A stretch of 64,000 nucleotides of DNA, taken from the NCBI GenBank assembly GCA_014804485.1, contig JAAUZT010000021.1, positions 14,690 to 78,689 on the forward strand. Direction: 5' to 3'. The translations under genes and the position numbers were made by a program. The notes below the pieces were generated by a model. It was not told the DNA's origin and did not search any database. It saw nothing but the letters and a program-made list of their open reading frames with translations. Position 1 is the stretch's first letter, and every line of letters starts with the position of its first letter. This document shows positions 29,033-37,673 of this stretch, one piece after another. The stretch comes from Lachnospiraceae bacterium. GTDB taxonomy: Bacteria; Bacillota; Clostridia; Lachnospirales; Lachnospiraceae.

Positions 29033-32000
29033 TTATTTGATTACAAAGTTCTTCACAATAGGCTGTCTCGTGAAGTAATTGCCTTTACCCGCGATCGTGA
29101 CTGTTGCCGTACCGCCTCGTTTGACATTTTTACTGTAAGCCAGCGTATAATCCTTGCCTTCTTTCAGCTTCCTGCCGTTCACTTTGACAGTAACCTTCGG
29201 CTTCAAAGCTTTACCTAAGAAGGTCTGGAACTTCACATCCTCGATGTCAGTCTTAGTGATTTCCGCCTGATCAATGGTAAAGTTCAGTGTCCTGGACTTC
29301 GTATCAGGATCATCATTATCTGTAATCCAACCGTTGCCCTTCACCTTAACAGTGAGTGTAGGCTGCTTCTTACTTACACTCATAATATTTATATTATCCT
29401 TATAACTTATGCTGTAAGCCGTATTGAGTTTCAAATCAACGGTCTTGCCATTCATATCCCGGAAGGTAACTGCCGGTTTCAGTGCCTTGCCGCTATAAGT
29501 TACGGAAGCTACATCAATGCTGAAATCTTTCAAATTTCGGGCTGACACTGTAAACAGATTCGAAATCTTCACGCTGCCGCTGTAATTGCCTTTACCTTTG
29601 ATCGTCGCCGTGACAGGTGCTTTACCGTCCGTCCATTTACCGATCGCATAAGTAACTGTATAATCGCTGCTTGACAGCTCATTCATCACTTCATTCTGTG
29701 CCGCGTCATAGTTCTTAGCGCTGAATCGTAATTCCGGATTCGGTGCATATCCCGTATAAGGAATTTCCAATGAACCATATTCCGTCTTATCTTTCGTATC
29801 GCTGTTGATCAACAGCCCGCTGTCTTCCGTCGAAGGTGTCCACTTACCGTCCTGCTTCGCTACCACATTCTTCACAGACAGTTTCGGTGTCTGAAGCTCT
29901 CCCTTCTTGTCTTTATCGCTGTCCTTAGTAACTTCCCCTGCCAGTGTGCGCTTATTGATCGTAAATATCGCTGTCTTGGTGCCGACATATTTACCCGTAC
30001 CAGTAATCGTGATCGTAGCCCGTCCTGCATTGGTATTGTTCGTATAGCCTACATAGTAACCGTCCTTATCAGAGTTTATACTATCCTGCTCCGTCAGTAC
30101 AATGGCTTTTGTACCCGCACCCACTGTCACCTTTATATTCGGTGTGTCGCCGGTTGATGTCAGCTCCACCGGAAGGCCGGTATAATAGAATTTTCCGCTC
30201 ACTGCAATCTTCACGTTAGGAATCAGATAATCCTTATCTACCACACGGAAGGATACTGACCGCTCCCCTGCATAATTGACTTTCTCTTTCCCAGCAATCT
30301 TCACTGCATAAGTGCCCGCTGCCGTAACCTTAGCGATACCGGTCCTGTCTTCTTTAGAATAAATCGTCTCCACTTTATCTTCTGTAAGTGCAGTTCCGTT
30401 TTCATCATGTGTACGCTTGATCTCAATGATCTCATACTGGCTTGCTGCAACTGCTTTCGTGCCGTCTTTCACCGTAATCTTCGGTGCCTGCGCACTCTTC
30501 TCCGCCAGATCCGCTGCTGTCACTGTCGTATTGCTTAAGTCTCTGGGTCTGATCTCGAACGTGAACTTAGTATCACCCGCCTTACCGCCCGCCTTAAGAT
30601 CTACGGTTGTTCTCGTCCCCGCAAAGTTTCCTTTACCGGTGATCTTAAGCGTCGGTACTTTCTTGTCATTGATATTCTTGTAAACAGTCTGACCATCTTC
30701 TTCTACACTGTACACACTTGCATTCATATTATTGGTGTACGTAACCGTGTAGTCCGTTCCTTTTGCCAATGTGGCTGTCTTCTCCACACCGTCCTGATCC
30801 GTGTAACTGTATTTCACAGTCACCGAAGGCTCCACCTTCTTGCCGGTATAATAATTCGGGCTGGAAGATACTGTCACTTCCACTTTTTCCTGGTTGACCG
30901 GACATTTTGCAATCGTAAAGGTTGTAGTGATCGAACCCTCTTTGTAACCGCTCGGGTCGTTCAGCGCCTTATCCGTCGGAAGTACGACAAGCGTTGCTTT
31001 GCCGATCTTCTTATTGTTCTGATAATATACCGTGTACAGAGTCGGATCAATCGCTTCTTTACTTTCATCCGTTATATCATCTGCAATATCATACAGACTG
31101 ATCTTAGGCTCAATCTCCTTTTCCTTACCAAGATAGTATACTGCCTGTGCCGCTTTATCTGTTCTGCCGTTCTTGTCAGGAGACTCGTATACAACCTTCA
31201 ACTTCTTTGCACTGAATTCTTTTCTGGTATCCTCTTTAATGTCAAATAAGATTTCTCTCGTGCCGGTAAACCTATCACCCTTCGCAGTCAGCGTAATCTT
31301 CGCCTTGCTCTGCTCCGTGGTAAGATTCTTGTTATTCGCATACGCTACCGTATAATCCGCTGTTGTCAGCTTATATCCTTTATAGGATAATTCTACAACC
31401 GGTGTCACATTCTTATCCGTATAGAACTGTGCCGGGATCGGATTCTCGCCTGCCGGACTGTCGCTTTCTCCTGCGTTAACCTGCACCAGATAATTACCGG
31501 CTTCATCCTTAGCGCTCAAATCGATCTTTTCATTCTCTCCAAAGACACTCTTAAATGTCGCGTTGACTGTTACATTACCGTTAGGCATCGTAAAGGTATC
31601 GCTCTTAGTCTCCGCTGTCTCTGCCGCATAGGTAAGCACTGCCGCATTGACCGTTCTTTCACCGGAAGCAGCCTGAAATGCCACCGTACCGTTATTGCTT
31701 GTGAGTATATTCTCATAGTTCTCTGCAGTAATGCTTGCACCGGAAAGTGTCATGGTATCCAGATAATATCCCTGATTGGGCGTAACCGTTACATTTACTT
31801 TCTCTCCGCTGTTTGCCTTTATAACACTTATCTCAACGTTACCGTCCTTGATACCGTCGGCTACGGAAATGCTGTGTGTGCCGTAGAGGTAGAAGTCGTC
31901 CAGGCTTCCCCATACTCCGCTTGTGCCTGTCTCCGTCGCCTTGATCGTTACTCCAACTTTAACAGAATCGCCTTTCTCGACCTCAACGCCCGTAATCTCC

Positions 32001-35000
32001 GGATTACTCCAATTTCGCCATCCGTCTAAAGTAAATGTGGTCTGTCTTCTGAATTTCCTCTCACCGTTCTCGCCAAATACTTCCACGAAAGCATACTGCA
32101 CATCTTCCGTGCCTGCACCGTCACCTTGAATATAACCGCCAAAAGTATAGCTGCCCGCCTCAGGCGTAACAGTCTGCGATACGCTAAACTCTGCCGGGTT
32201 TTCTGACCAGAAATTCATCGCATAGTTTCCGCTTCTCGGATTTTCTTTCCAGTCTTTTTCCTGACTGCTGACGCAGCTTTCCACTCCCTCTACCTGCCAA
32301 TCCGGATGAGCGGTTCCCTTCTCAAATCCCGGATCCTGAAGAATATTGGCAGAAGATGTTCTCACTATTTTAATGGTCAGTGTCAGTTTATATTCCCTGC
32401 CGCCTTCTGTTACGGTTCCGTGTACGATATATTCGCCCACTTTATCCGTATTAACTAATTCCTTCTCCTCCTGATCCCACTGAACATCCAATCGCTCATT
32501 GGTTCCATCATTATAAGTTGCCACAGCCTTAGGATATTCAAATGTCCCGCCCAGCGGAACCTCCAAAGGATTCTGATCCTTCGCCAATCCAATACTGGAA
32601 ATAGCCCTCTCTGCTGTTGCTCCTGTTCTGATCAAGCTGTAAACTTTAGCCGTAGCAAGCGCTGTTCCGTCGAAATCAAACCATGACTGGTTATCGACCG
32701 CACTTCCGCCATACCACTTGCCGGCATCATCAGGATCATATTCAGAAGCATAACTTGCTGCCCAGCCGGAACCGTACTTCTCCCATGCCTCTTGGTTCTG
32801 CTTAACCAGCTTTTCATCGGCATTGCCATCCTCATCATATACATAATACGGAGATATCCATGCCGGCTCCCAGTAGAATACACCGATAGCCTGCCCCGGC
32901 ACAGCATCATTGACTCTATTGACCGCATTGACAACATCACGTATCTCATCCGCCTGTCCCTGCAGAGAAATATCATAGTTCAGAGCCTGTGATGTTCTCG
33001 GCGCGGTATTCTCATGTCCGTCACCGTCATCCCAGCTTGTCGTCCATGATGTCTCTGCGACCATGACCTTCTTCTCATATGTTTCCGCAACTTCCTTCAA
33101 TACCTGGTATAGATTATCAGTTGTTCCGTGCCAGAAAGGATAATAAGAGCTTGCAAATACATCATAGTCAACGTTATACTTCTTTAAATCCGCTGCCCAG
33201 CCCGAATACCATCCTCCTTTTTCGGGATTTGTGAAATGCAGCGCCACAAGGCATTCAGGGTCGAATTTCCTTACCGCTTTGCTGCCCGCGTTGAAAATCT
33301 TCGCCATGTTTTCTCTGGAAGTCTCTCCGCAAATAGCATTGTTAGTCTCATTGCCGACCTGTACCATGCCTACATTAACGCCAGCATCTCTAAGAGCATT
33401 CAAGCTCGACAAGGTATAAGACTCTACCTCTGCCTCCTTCTCTGCTAAACTAAATGCTTTCCACGCCTTTGGTGCCTGCTGCTTCGCCGGGTCTGCCCAG
33501 AAATCCGAATAGTGGAAATCAATCAGAACTTTCATACCGGCATCTGTAGCCAGCTTACCCATGACCTTGGCTTTCTCTAAATCGTTGTTACCGCCGCCGT
33601 AACCTCTACCGCTCCCATCATAAGGATCGTTCCAGATACGGATACGTACCCAGTTCGTACCGCCGGCTTTCAGATATTCAAAAAATTCTGCGTCAGAAAG
33701 AGGATTACCCTCCTCATCCTTGAATACAGTTCCGCTATCTCTGAGCGATATATAGGAAGATAAGTCAGCGCCTGTGATGAAGTTACTGCTCAGCTCTACC
33801 TTCTGTACATTGATATCCGCTTCCAACGCTCCTATCGGAACTAAAGCCTTTATTGCCGCTGCCAAGTCATCATAAGCTTTATTGATCTGCGCTTCGGTGG
33901 GCGCTTCCTTGGTTGCATCCTCCTCCGCTTCCTCTGCCGCTTTCAATACCACTTCTGCTGCCGCCAGTGCGACTGTAAATTCTTTCCAGCCTTTCTCCTT
34001 GTAATCTTCTTCCTTGAGCTCCTTAGCTTCCTCTACAAGCGTCTGTAATTTATCCAGAAGTGACAGATTCGCATCAGGATCTGCTTCCTCCAGCGTTGCA
34101 TAGAATGCACCATCTTTATAATAGGTCTTACCTGCGAAGACAGGGGTAATGTCAATACCGTAACTATTGGTCTGTCCATTCACCAGATTCTTTTCCCATT
34201 CAAAACTGCCGGTAGCATCTTTCATATATAGATTACTTACCTTTTTGTCATCAAAGGTAAGTTCACCCGGCACAGAGAAAGTGATTGAATACCAATTCTC
34301 ATGTTCCGAATCCGCCGCAAAAGGATATCCGACACTTCCGTCAACTGTCTCTTCCCCTTGCGGTTTTGCTGCTTCACCTGTTGTCTCGTCCACTACAACA
34401 ATGGTACTATCCTTGCACTCCGCATCCTTCGCCACCTGCAGATAAGGTGTCTTTTCTGCACTATACATATGCAAGGTAACCTGCCGCATGATCGATGTAG
34501 CCATGCTTCCCGCATACCCTACATCATTTTTAACCGCATAGGAATCATCATCTCCGGATATCACTTTGCCAAAGAATTCCGTATCACCTTTCGAGGCTTC
34601 ACAAATATATTCCGCAACCTTATCAGTATCGTTCTCGGAAAGTGCAACAGACTTCTTAAAAATCTGGAATCCCGCATCTTTTCCGTTATTTGTGAAGCTA
34701 ATCGGAACGCTGTACCATCCCGCGTATCCTTCTACCGCGGTCATTGAATAGGTATCGTCCGCTCCCCATACAGTCCACGTTGCCTGCGCTGCCTTTGAGG
34801 TTAAATCAGCTCCCCAGTGATACAATCCGATTTCTTCTTCCTCTTCCATATCACCGGCATAATAATAGAATGTCACATCAACACTCAAAGACACCATTGC
34901 GTCCATTGCACTCTTCAGGATCTTATATGCTTTTGTAATTTCGTAGTCTGTAAAGTCATCAGGCTCGTTAGCAAAATCTTTTAATTTTTCCGTTACATAA

Positions 35001-37219
35001 TTCTTAGCCTCGCTAAATTCTTTCCATGATTCTGCCGTATAACCTGCCTCGCCTTTATTCTCAATCTTCTTGAGCTCATCAGAACCCAATAGTTCTCTGA
35101 GCTGGGCAAGCGTTACTGCCTCTGCTGCATCTTGAGAGGCATAGAAGGTGAGCTTGACGTTATCACCCTCATGCTCATATTTACAATAAGTCTTGCCAGC
35201 AAAGACAGGTGTAAAATCAATCCCCCATTCATCATCTTTTCCATTCATCAAATTCTTCGACCATGCATATCCCTTGTCTGTCTTCTCAAACAACCCGCAA
35301 ATCTTTTTTTCGTCAAATTTGATTGCACCCGGTACTGAAAAAGATAAGGTATACCAATTCTCAGCATCCTGCATTTTCTCCATATCATAAACAGGATTGT
35401 TGTCTGTTTCATTATCTACTCCTGAGGTATCGATAAGAGAAATATTACCATTATCTTCATTTACCACAAATAACTTTGCAGCCGCTGAATTTTTATCCAA
35501 CTGAATTACGGGTATCACATCTTCACTGTACACATTCAGAGTGATATTTCGCATAATTGCAGTTGCTTTATCAACCTTGGTAGTTTCATCGGTTCCAATA
35601 TAACTTTTACCATTTTTATAGGCACAGGTTTTATTCTTGCCACCTACTATCTGGGCATAAGTATCAACGTTATCAGTATTGTCATATTTTACTTTGAATA
35701 CGGGCGAGCCATCGGTACTTTTTACATAAATCTCAAACCCTGATTCCTGGTCTGCATCTTCTAAATGAATCGGAATACTGTACCATCCCGCATATCCCGA
35801 TACTGCCTCGAATAAATAGACCTTATCACTTGTATTTACTGTCCAGTCTGCCTTTGTAGCCGTCGTAGTGACCTTGTTATCTTTGCAGTACAGACCTACT
35901 TCCTCACTATCTGTGGCATCCTCAAGATAGTAGTAGAAAGTTATATCTCCATCCGTCTGGGTTTCATCCTCTATCGCGTCAGAGAACGTTTTGTCCTTAT
36001 AATATACTTTACCTACAAAGACAGGGGTAAAATCAGTCTGCCAATTGTTTTCAGTCGGACCATTCACGAAATCCGTAACCCACGTACTTGTACCTGTATA
36101 CAAACCACAGATTTTTTCTTCGCTGTTAAAGTCAAATGTGCCAGGAGCAGAAAATGTAATGGAATACCAATTTACATGCTTTGTATCCGGCTCAAGAGCA
36201 TAGCCAGTGTCACCATCGACTTCCACTGAGTCCAGCTGCGTCAATTTACCGGTTTCCCCATCCACATCCACTCTCGAAAGTGTTGATTCTGTCGCATCGT
36301 GCATCTGTAGATATGGTGTGTTCGTAGCATCATACACATACAAGGTGACTTGCCGCATGATAGCCGTAACCATGTCAGTTGTGCCATCGTTAGCGTAACC
36401 CTTCCAATCTTTAACTGCATAGGATTCTATACCATCCTCCAGTAACTTCTTGTAGATTTCTGGATTGCCATCCGACCATCCGCTAAAACCTGCAATCTTC
36501 TTTGCCTCCTCGTCTAATACCTTCCTATAGATATCAAAACCTGCTTTAGAACCACCACCGTTTTCCTTGACTTCCTCATTCTCATTCGAAAGCGTCATAT
36601 CAATCGTATACCAATTAGAATACCCTTCTACAGGCTTCATTAAATAATAACGATCGTTCCATTCTGCTTTCTTAGCTTCCTGGGACATAGTAATAATCCC
36701 CGACTCACCCCATACATCAATCCCAAGCTCAAACGACTCTGCCTCATTTTCATCAGGTTTCCAATAAAAATAGAACTGCATCGCATCACTACTACCATTG
36801 CTATCATCCTCGACAGCCATAACACCCTTAGAATCTTCCCGAAGCTCAGCCGCTTCTTCAACATCCTTCATGTCATCGCCGTCTTCAGAGTCTGCCTCAT
36901 CATCAGCCAATTTCTCATCGTCGTCCTCACCCTGCTCGCCCGAAGCACCCTCGTCCTTCTGGCCAGGATCATCCTGATCGGCATCCTCCGCTCCGCCCGC
37001 AACATCATTATCTGCATCGGAATTTCCAATCTCATCATTCTCACTCGTCTCCGCGGACGGTGTCTCGTTGATCTGCTCATCAGCCTCCGTGAAATCTTCC
37101 ACATTCGTCTGAGCCGCCTGCACTGCCATATCAGGAATCGTCGATCCCGCCAATATCATTGCCGCACTTAAGACTCCACACAGACTTCTTCGCAAATACT
37201 GTCTTAACTGTTTCCTCAT
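29033..37219 (-). CDS. Giant secreted endo-beta-1,4-galactanase (GH53) with repeated modules
   Basis: 2728 residues. A signal peptide (about 1-36) is followed by an acidic linker (about 37-140). Three homologous ~250-residue modules start near 145, 421 and 776. Each has an FYFYW/TFYYY strand, an AGWYS-type segment, an IMRQVTL strand and a DFTPVFAGKTYYKD end. FIVAR-like helical segments lie near 690-770 and 1060-1135. The GH53 barrel is about 1145-1535, with acid/base Glu in GNETN (about 1291) and nucleophile Glu in VAETSW (about 1390). An Ig-like domain (about 1540-1620) and a CBM61-like beta-sandwich (about 1625-1780, ILQDPGFEKG) follow, then many KGNYxGT repeats to the end. GH53 cuts type I arabinogalactan. 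No LPXTG, SLH or dockerin is seen, so the anchor is unclear. Confidence 0.92.
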   Translation of the reverse strand: MRKQLRQYLRRSLCGVLSAAMILAGSTIPDMAVQAAQTNVEDFTEADEQINETPSAETSENDEIGNSDADNDVAGGAEDADQDDPGQKDEGASGEQGEDDDEKLADDEADSEDGDDMKDVEEAAELREDSKGVMAVEDDSNGSSDAMQFYFYWKPDENEAESFELGIDVWGESGIITMSQEAKKAEWNDRYYLMKPVEGYSNWYTIDMTLSNENEEVKENGGGSKAGFDIYRKVLDEEAKKIAGFSGWSDGNPEIYKKLLEDGIESYAVKDWKGYANDGTTDMVTAIMRQVTLYVYDATNTPYLQMHDATESTLSRVDVDGETGKLTQLDSVEVDGDTGYALEPDTKHVNWYSITFSAPGTFDFNSEEKICGLYTGTSTWVTDFVNGPTENNWQTDFTPVFVGKVYYKDKTFSDAIEDETQTDGDITFYYYLEDATDSEEVGLYCKDNKVTTTATKADWTVNTSDKVYLFEAVSGYAGWYSIPIHLEDADQESGFEIYVKSTDGSPVFKVKYDNTDNVDTYAQIVGGKNKTCAYKNGKSYIGTDETTKVDKATAIMRNITLNVYSEDVIPVIQLDKNSAAAKLFVVNEDNGNISLIDTSGVDNETDNNPVYDMEKMQDAENWYTLSFSVPGAIKFDEKKICGLFEKTDKGYAWSKNLMNGKDDEWGIDFTPVFAGKTYCKYEHEGDNVKLTFYASQDAAEAVTLAQLRELLGSDELKKIENKGEAGYTAESWKEFSEAKNYVTEKLKDFANEPDDFTDYEITKAYKILKSAMDAMVSLSVDVTFYYYAGDMEEEEEIGLYHWGADLTSKAAQATWTVWGADDTYSMTAVEGYAGWYSVPISFTNNGKDAGFQIFKKSVALSENDTDKVAEYICEASKGDTEFFGKVISGDDDSYAVKNDVGYAGSMATSIMRQVTLHMYSAEKTPYLQVAKDAECKDSTIVVVDETTGEAAKPQGEETVDGSVGYPFAADSEHENWYSITFSVPGELTFDDKKVSNLYMKDATGSFEWEKNLVNGQTNSYGIDITPVFAGKTYYKDGAFYATLEEADPDANLSLLDKLQTLVEEAKELKEEDYKEKGWKEFTVALAAAEVVLKAAEEAEEDATKEAPTEAQINKAYDDLAAAIKALVPIGALEADINVQKVELSSNFITGADLSSYISLRDSGTVFKDEEGNPLSDAEFFEYLKAGGTNWVRIRIWNDPYDGSGRGYGGGNNDLEKAKVMGKLATDAGMKVLIDFHYSDFWADPAKQQAPKAWKAFSLAEKEAEVESYTLSSLNALRDAGVNVGMVQVGNETNNAICGETSRENMAKIFNAGSKAVRKFDPECLVALHFTNPEKGGWYSGWAADLKKYNVDYDVFASSYYPFWHGTTDNLYQVLKEVAETYEKKVMVAETSWTTSWDDGDGHENTAPRTSQALNYDISLQGQADEIRDVVNAVNRVNDAVPGQAIGVFYWEPAWISPYYVYDEDGNADEKLVKQNQEAWEKYGSGWAASYASEYDPDDAGKWYGGSAVDNQSWFDFDGTALATAKVYSLIRTGATAERAISSIGLAKDQNPLEVPLGGTFEYPKAVATYNDGTNERLDVQWDQEEKELVNTDKVGEYIVHGTVTEGGREYKLTLTIKIVRTSSANILQDPGFEKGTAHPDWQVEGVESCVSSQEKDWKENPRSGNYAMNFWSENPAEFSVSQTVTPEAGSYTFGGYIQGDGAGTEDVQYAFVEVFGENGERKFRRQTTFTLDGWRNWSNPEITGVEVEKGDSVKVGVTIKATETGTSGVWGSLDDFYLYGTHSISVADGIKDGNVEISVIKANSGEKVNVTVTPNQGYYLDTMTLSGASITAENYENILTSNNGTVAFQAASGERTVNAAVLTYAAETAETKSDTFTMPNGNVTVNATFKSVFGENEKIDLSAKDEAGNYLVQVNAGESDSPAGENPIPAQFYTDKNVTPVVELSYKGYKLTTADYTVAYANNKNLTTEQSKAKITLTAKGDRFTGTREILFDIKEDTRKEFSAKKLKVVYESPDKNGRTDKAAQAVYYLGKEKEIEPKISLYDIADDITDESKEAIDPTLYTVYYQNNKKIGKATLVVLPTDKALNDPSGYKEGSITTTFTIAKCPVNQEKVEVTVSSSPNYYTGKKVEPSVTVKYSYTDQDGVEKTATLAKGTDYTVTYTNNMNASVYSVEEDGQTVYKNINDKKVPTLKITGKGNFAGTRTTVDLKAGGKAGDTKFTFEIRPRDLSNTTVTAADLAEKSAQAPKITVKDGTKAVAASQYEIIEIKRTHDENGTALTEDKVETIYSKEDRTGIAKVTAAGTYAVKIAGKEKVNYAGERSVSFRVVDKDYLIPNVKIAVSGKFYYTGLPVELTSTGDTPNIKVTVGAGTKAIVLTEQDSINSDKDGYYVGYTNNTNAGRATITITGTGKYVGTKTAIFTINKRTLAGEVTKDSDKDKKGELQTPKLSVKNVVAKQDGKWTPSTEDSGLLINSDTKDKTEYGSLEIPYTGYAPNPELRFSAKNYDAAQNEVMNELSSSDYTVTYAIGKWTDGKAPVTATIKGKGNYSGSVKISNLFTVSARNLKDFSIDVASVTYSGKALKPAVTFRDMNGKTVDLKLNTAYSISYKDNINIMSVSKKQPTLTVKVKGNGWITDNDDPDTKSRTLNFTIDQAEITKTDIEDVKFQTFLGKALKPKVTVKVNGRKLKEGKDYTLAYSKNVKRGGTATVTIAGKGNYFTRQPIVKNFVIK

Positions 37220-37277
37220 GTCTTGCCTCCCATTCTTTATTTTTTACTACCCCCTGCATCTTCCCGGCAGGACTACA

Positions 37278-37303
37278 GCGCAACGTTGCGCAATCGGTTG
37301 CGC
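37278..37303. promoter_or_regulatory. Two overlapping LacI-type operators
   Basis: GCGCAACGTTGCGC (37278-37291, perfect) and GCGCAATCGGTTGCGC (37288-37303, perfect six-base arms around TCGG) share four bases. Both have the CG-centred form of LacI/GalR-family sites. They begin just past the predicted transcription start of the galactanase gene. No LacI regulator is encoded in the window. Confidence 0.75.
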
Positions 37304-37317
37304 TACTACTTACTTTC

Positions 37318-37346
37318 ATTATATAGAACAGAACCATTTTTCGCAA
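37318..37346 (-). promoter_or_regulatory. Promoter of the galactanase gene
   Basis: TTGCGA, 17 bp and TATAAT on the minus strand, about 100 bp upstream of the ATG. The LacI-type operators lie at about +8 to +33. Confidence 0.7.
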
Positions 37347-37404
37347 GAAACTTTGTCCCGTGTTATTTACCAATCTTCCTACCCTATTTTTATGAAAAAG
37401 AAAC

Positions 37405-37440
37405 AAAAGCGCATGGTCTATGTTGCTGTTCCATGCGCCT
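37405..37440 (-). terminator. Terminator of the BlaI/M56 operon
   Basis: GCGCATGG and CCATGCGC arms with a 14-nt loop, followed on the minus strand by TTTTGTTT. The 37441-37517 stretch between it and the small frame holds nothing recognisable. Confidence 0.65.
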
Positions 37441-37517
37441 TTATACTGCTATTTTATATGAAATTGTTAGTTGCTTATGCCAACTGCCTAATTTCAAAAA
37501 CCTGCGGGCAGTTTGCG

Positions 37518-37671
37518 TTACAGATTATATTGTAGATACAGTTCTTTCCTGTATTCCGGATCAGTAACAGCTCTGGACAGTTCATCCGTACAGCCGGATT
37601 TCAGCAGAAGCTGAGTCAGCCTTACGAAACAAGATTCGCCCGCATTGTAAACTGCTTTCCACTTTATCCAT
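37518..37671 (-). pseudogene. Possible ~50-residue gene with an apparent +1 frameshift after its third codon
   Basis: An open frame reading WKAVYNAGESCFVRLTQLLL and ending RKELYLQYNL stops at TAA 37518-37520. It has no start codon of its own and is in frame with the TAG of the M56 gene. An ATG at 37669-37671, with GGA seven nt upstream, reads M-D-K and then enters this frame if one base (G at 37662) is skipped. The composition is protein-like (amphipathic helix, YRKELY). It could be a small gene with a frameshift, a sequencing error or chance. Stop-to-stop frames of 50 codons do occur by chance. Confidence 0.4.
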
Positions 37672-37673
37672 AC

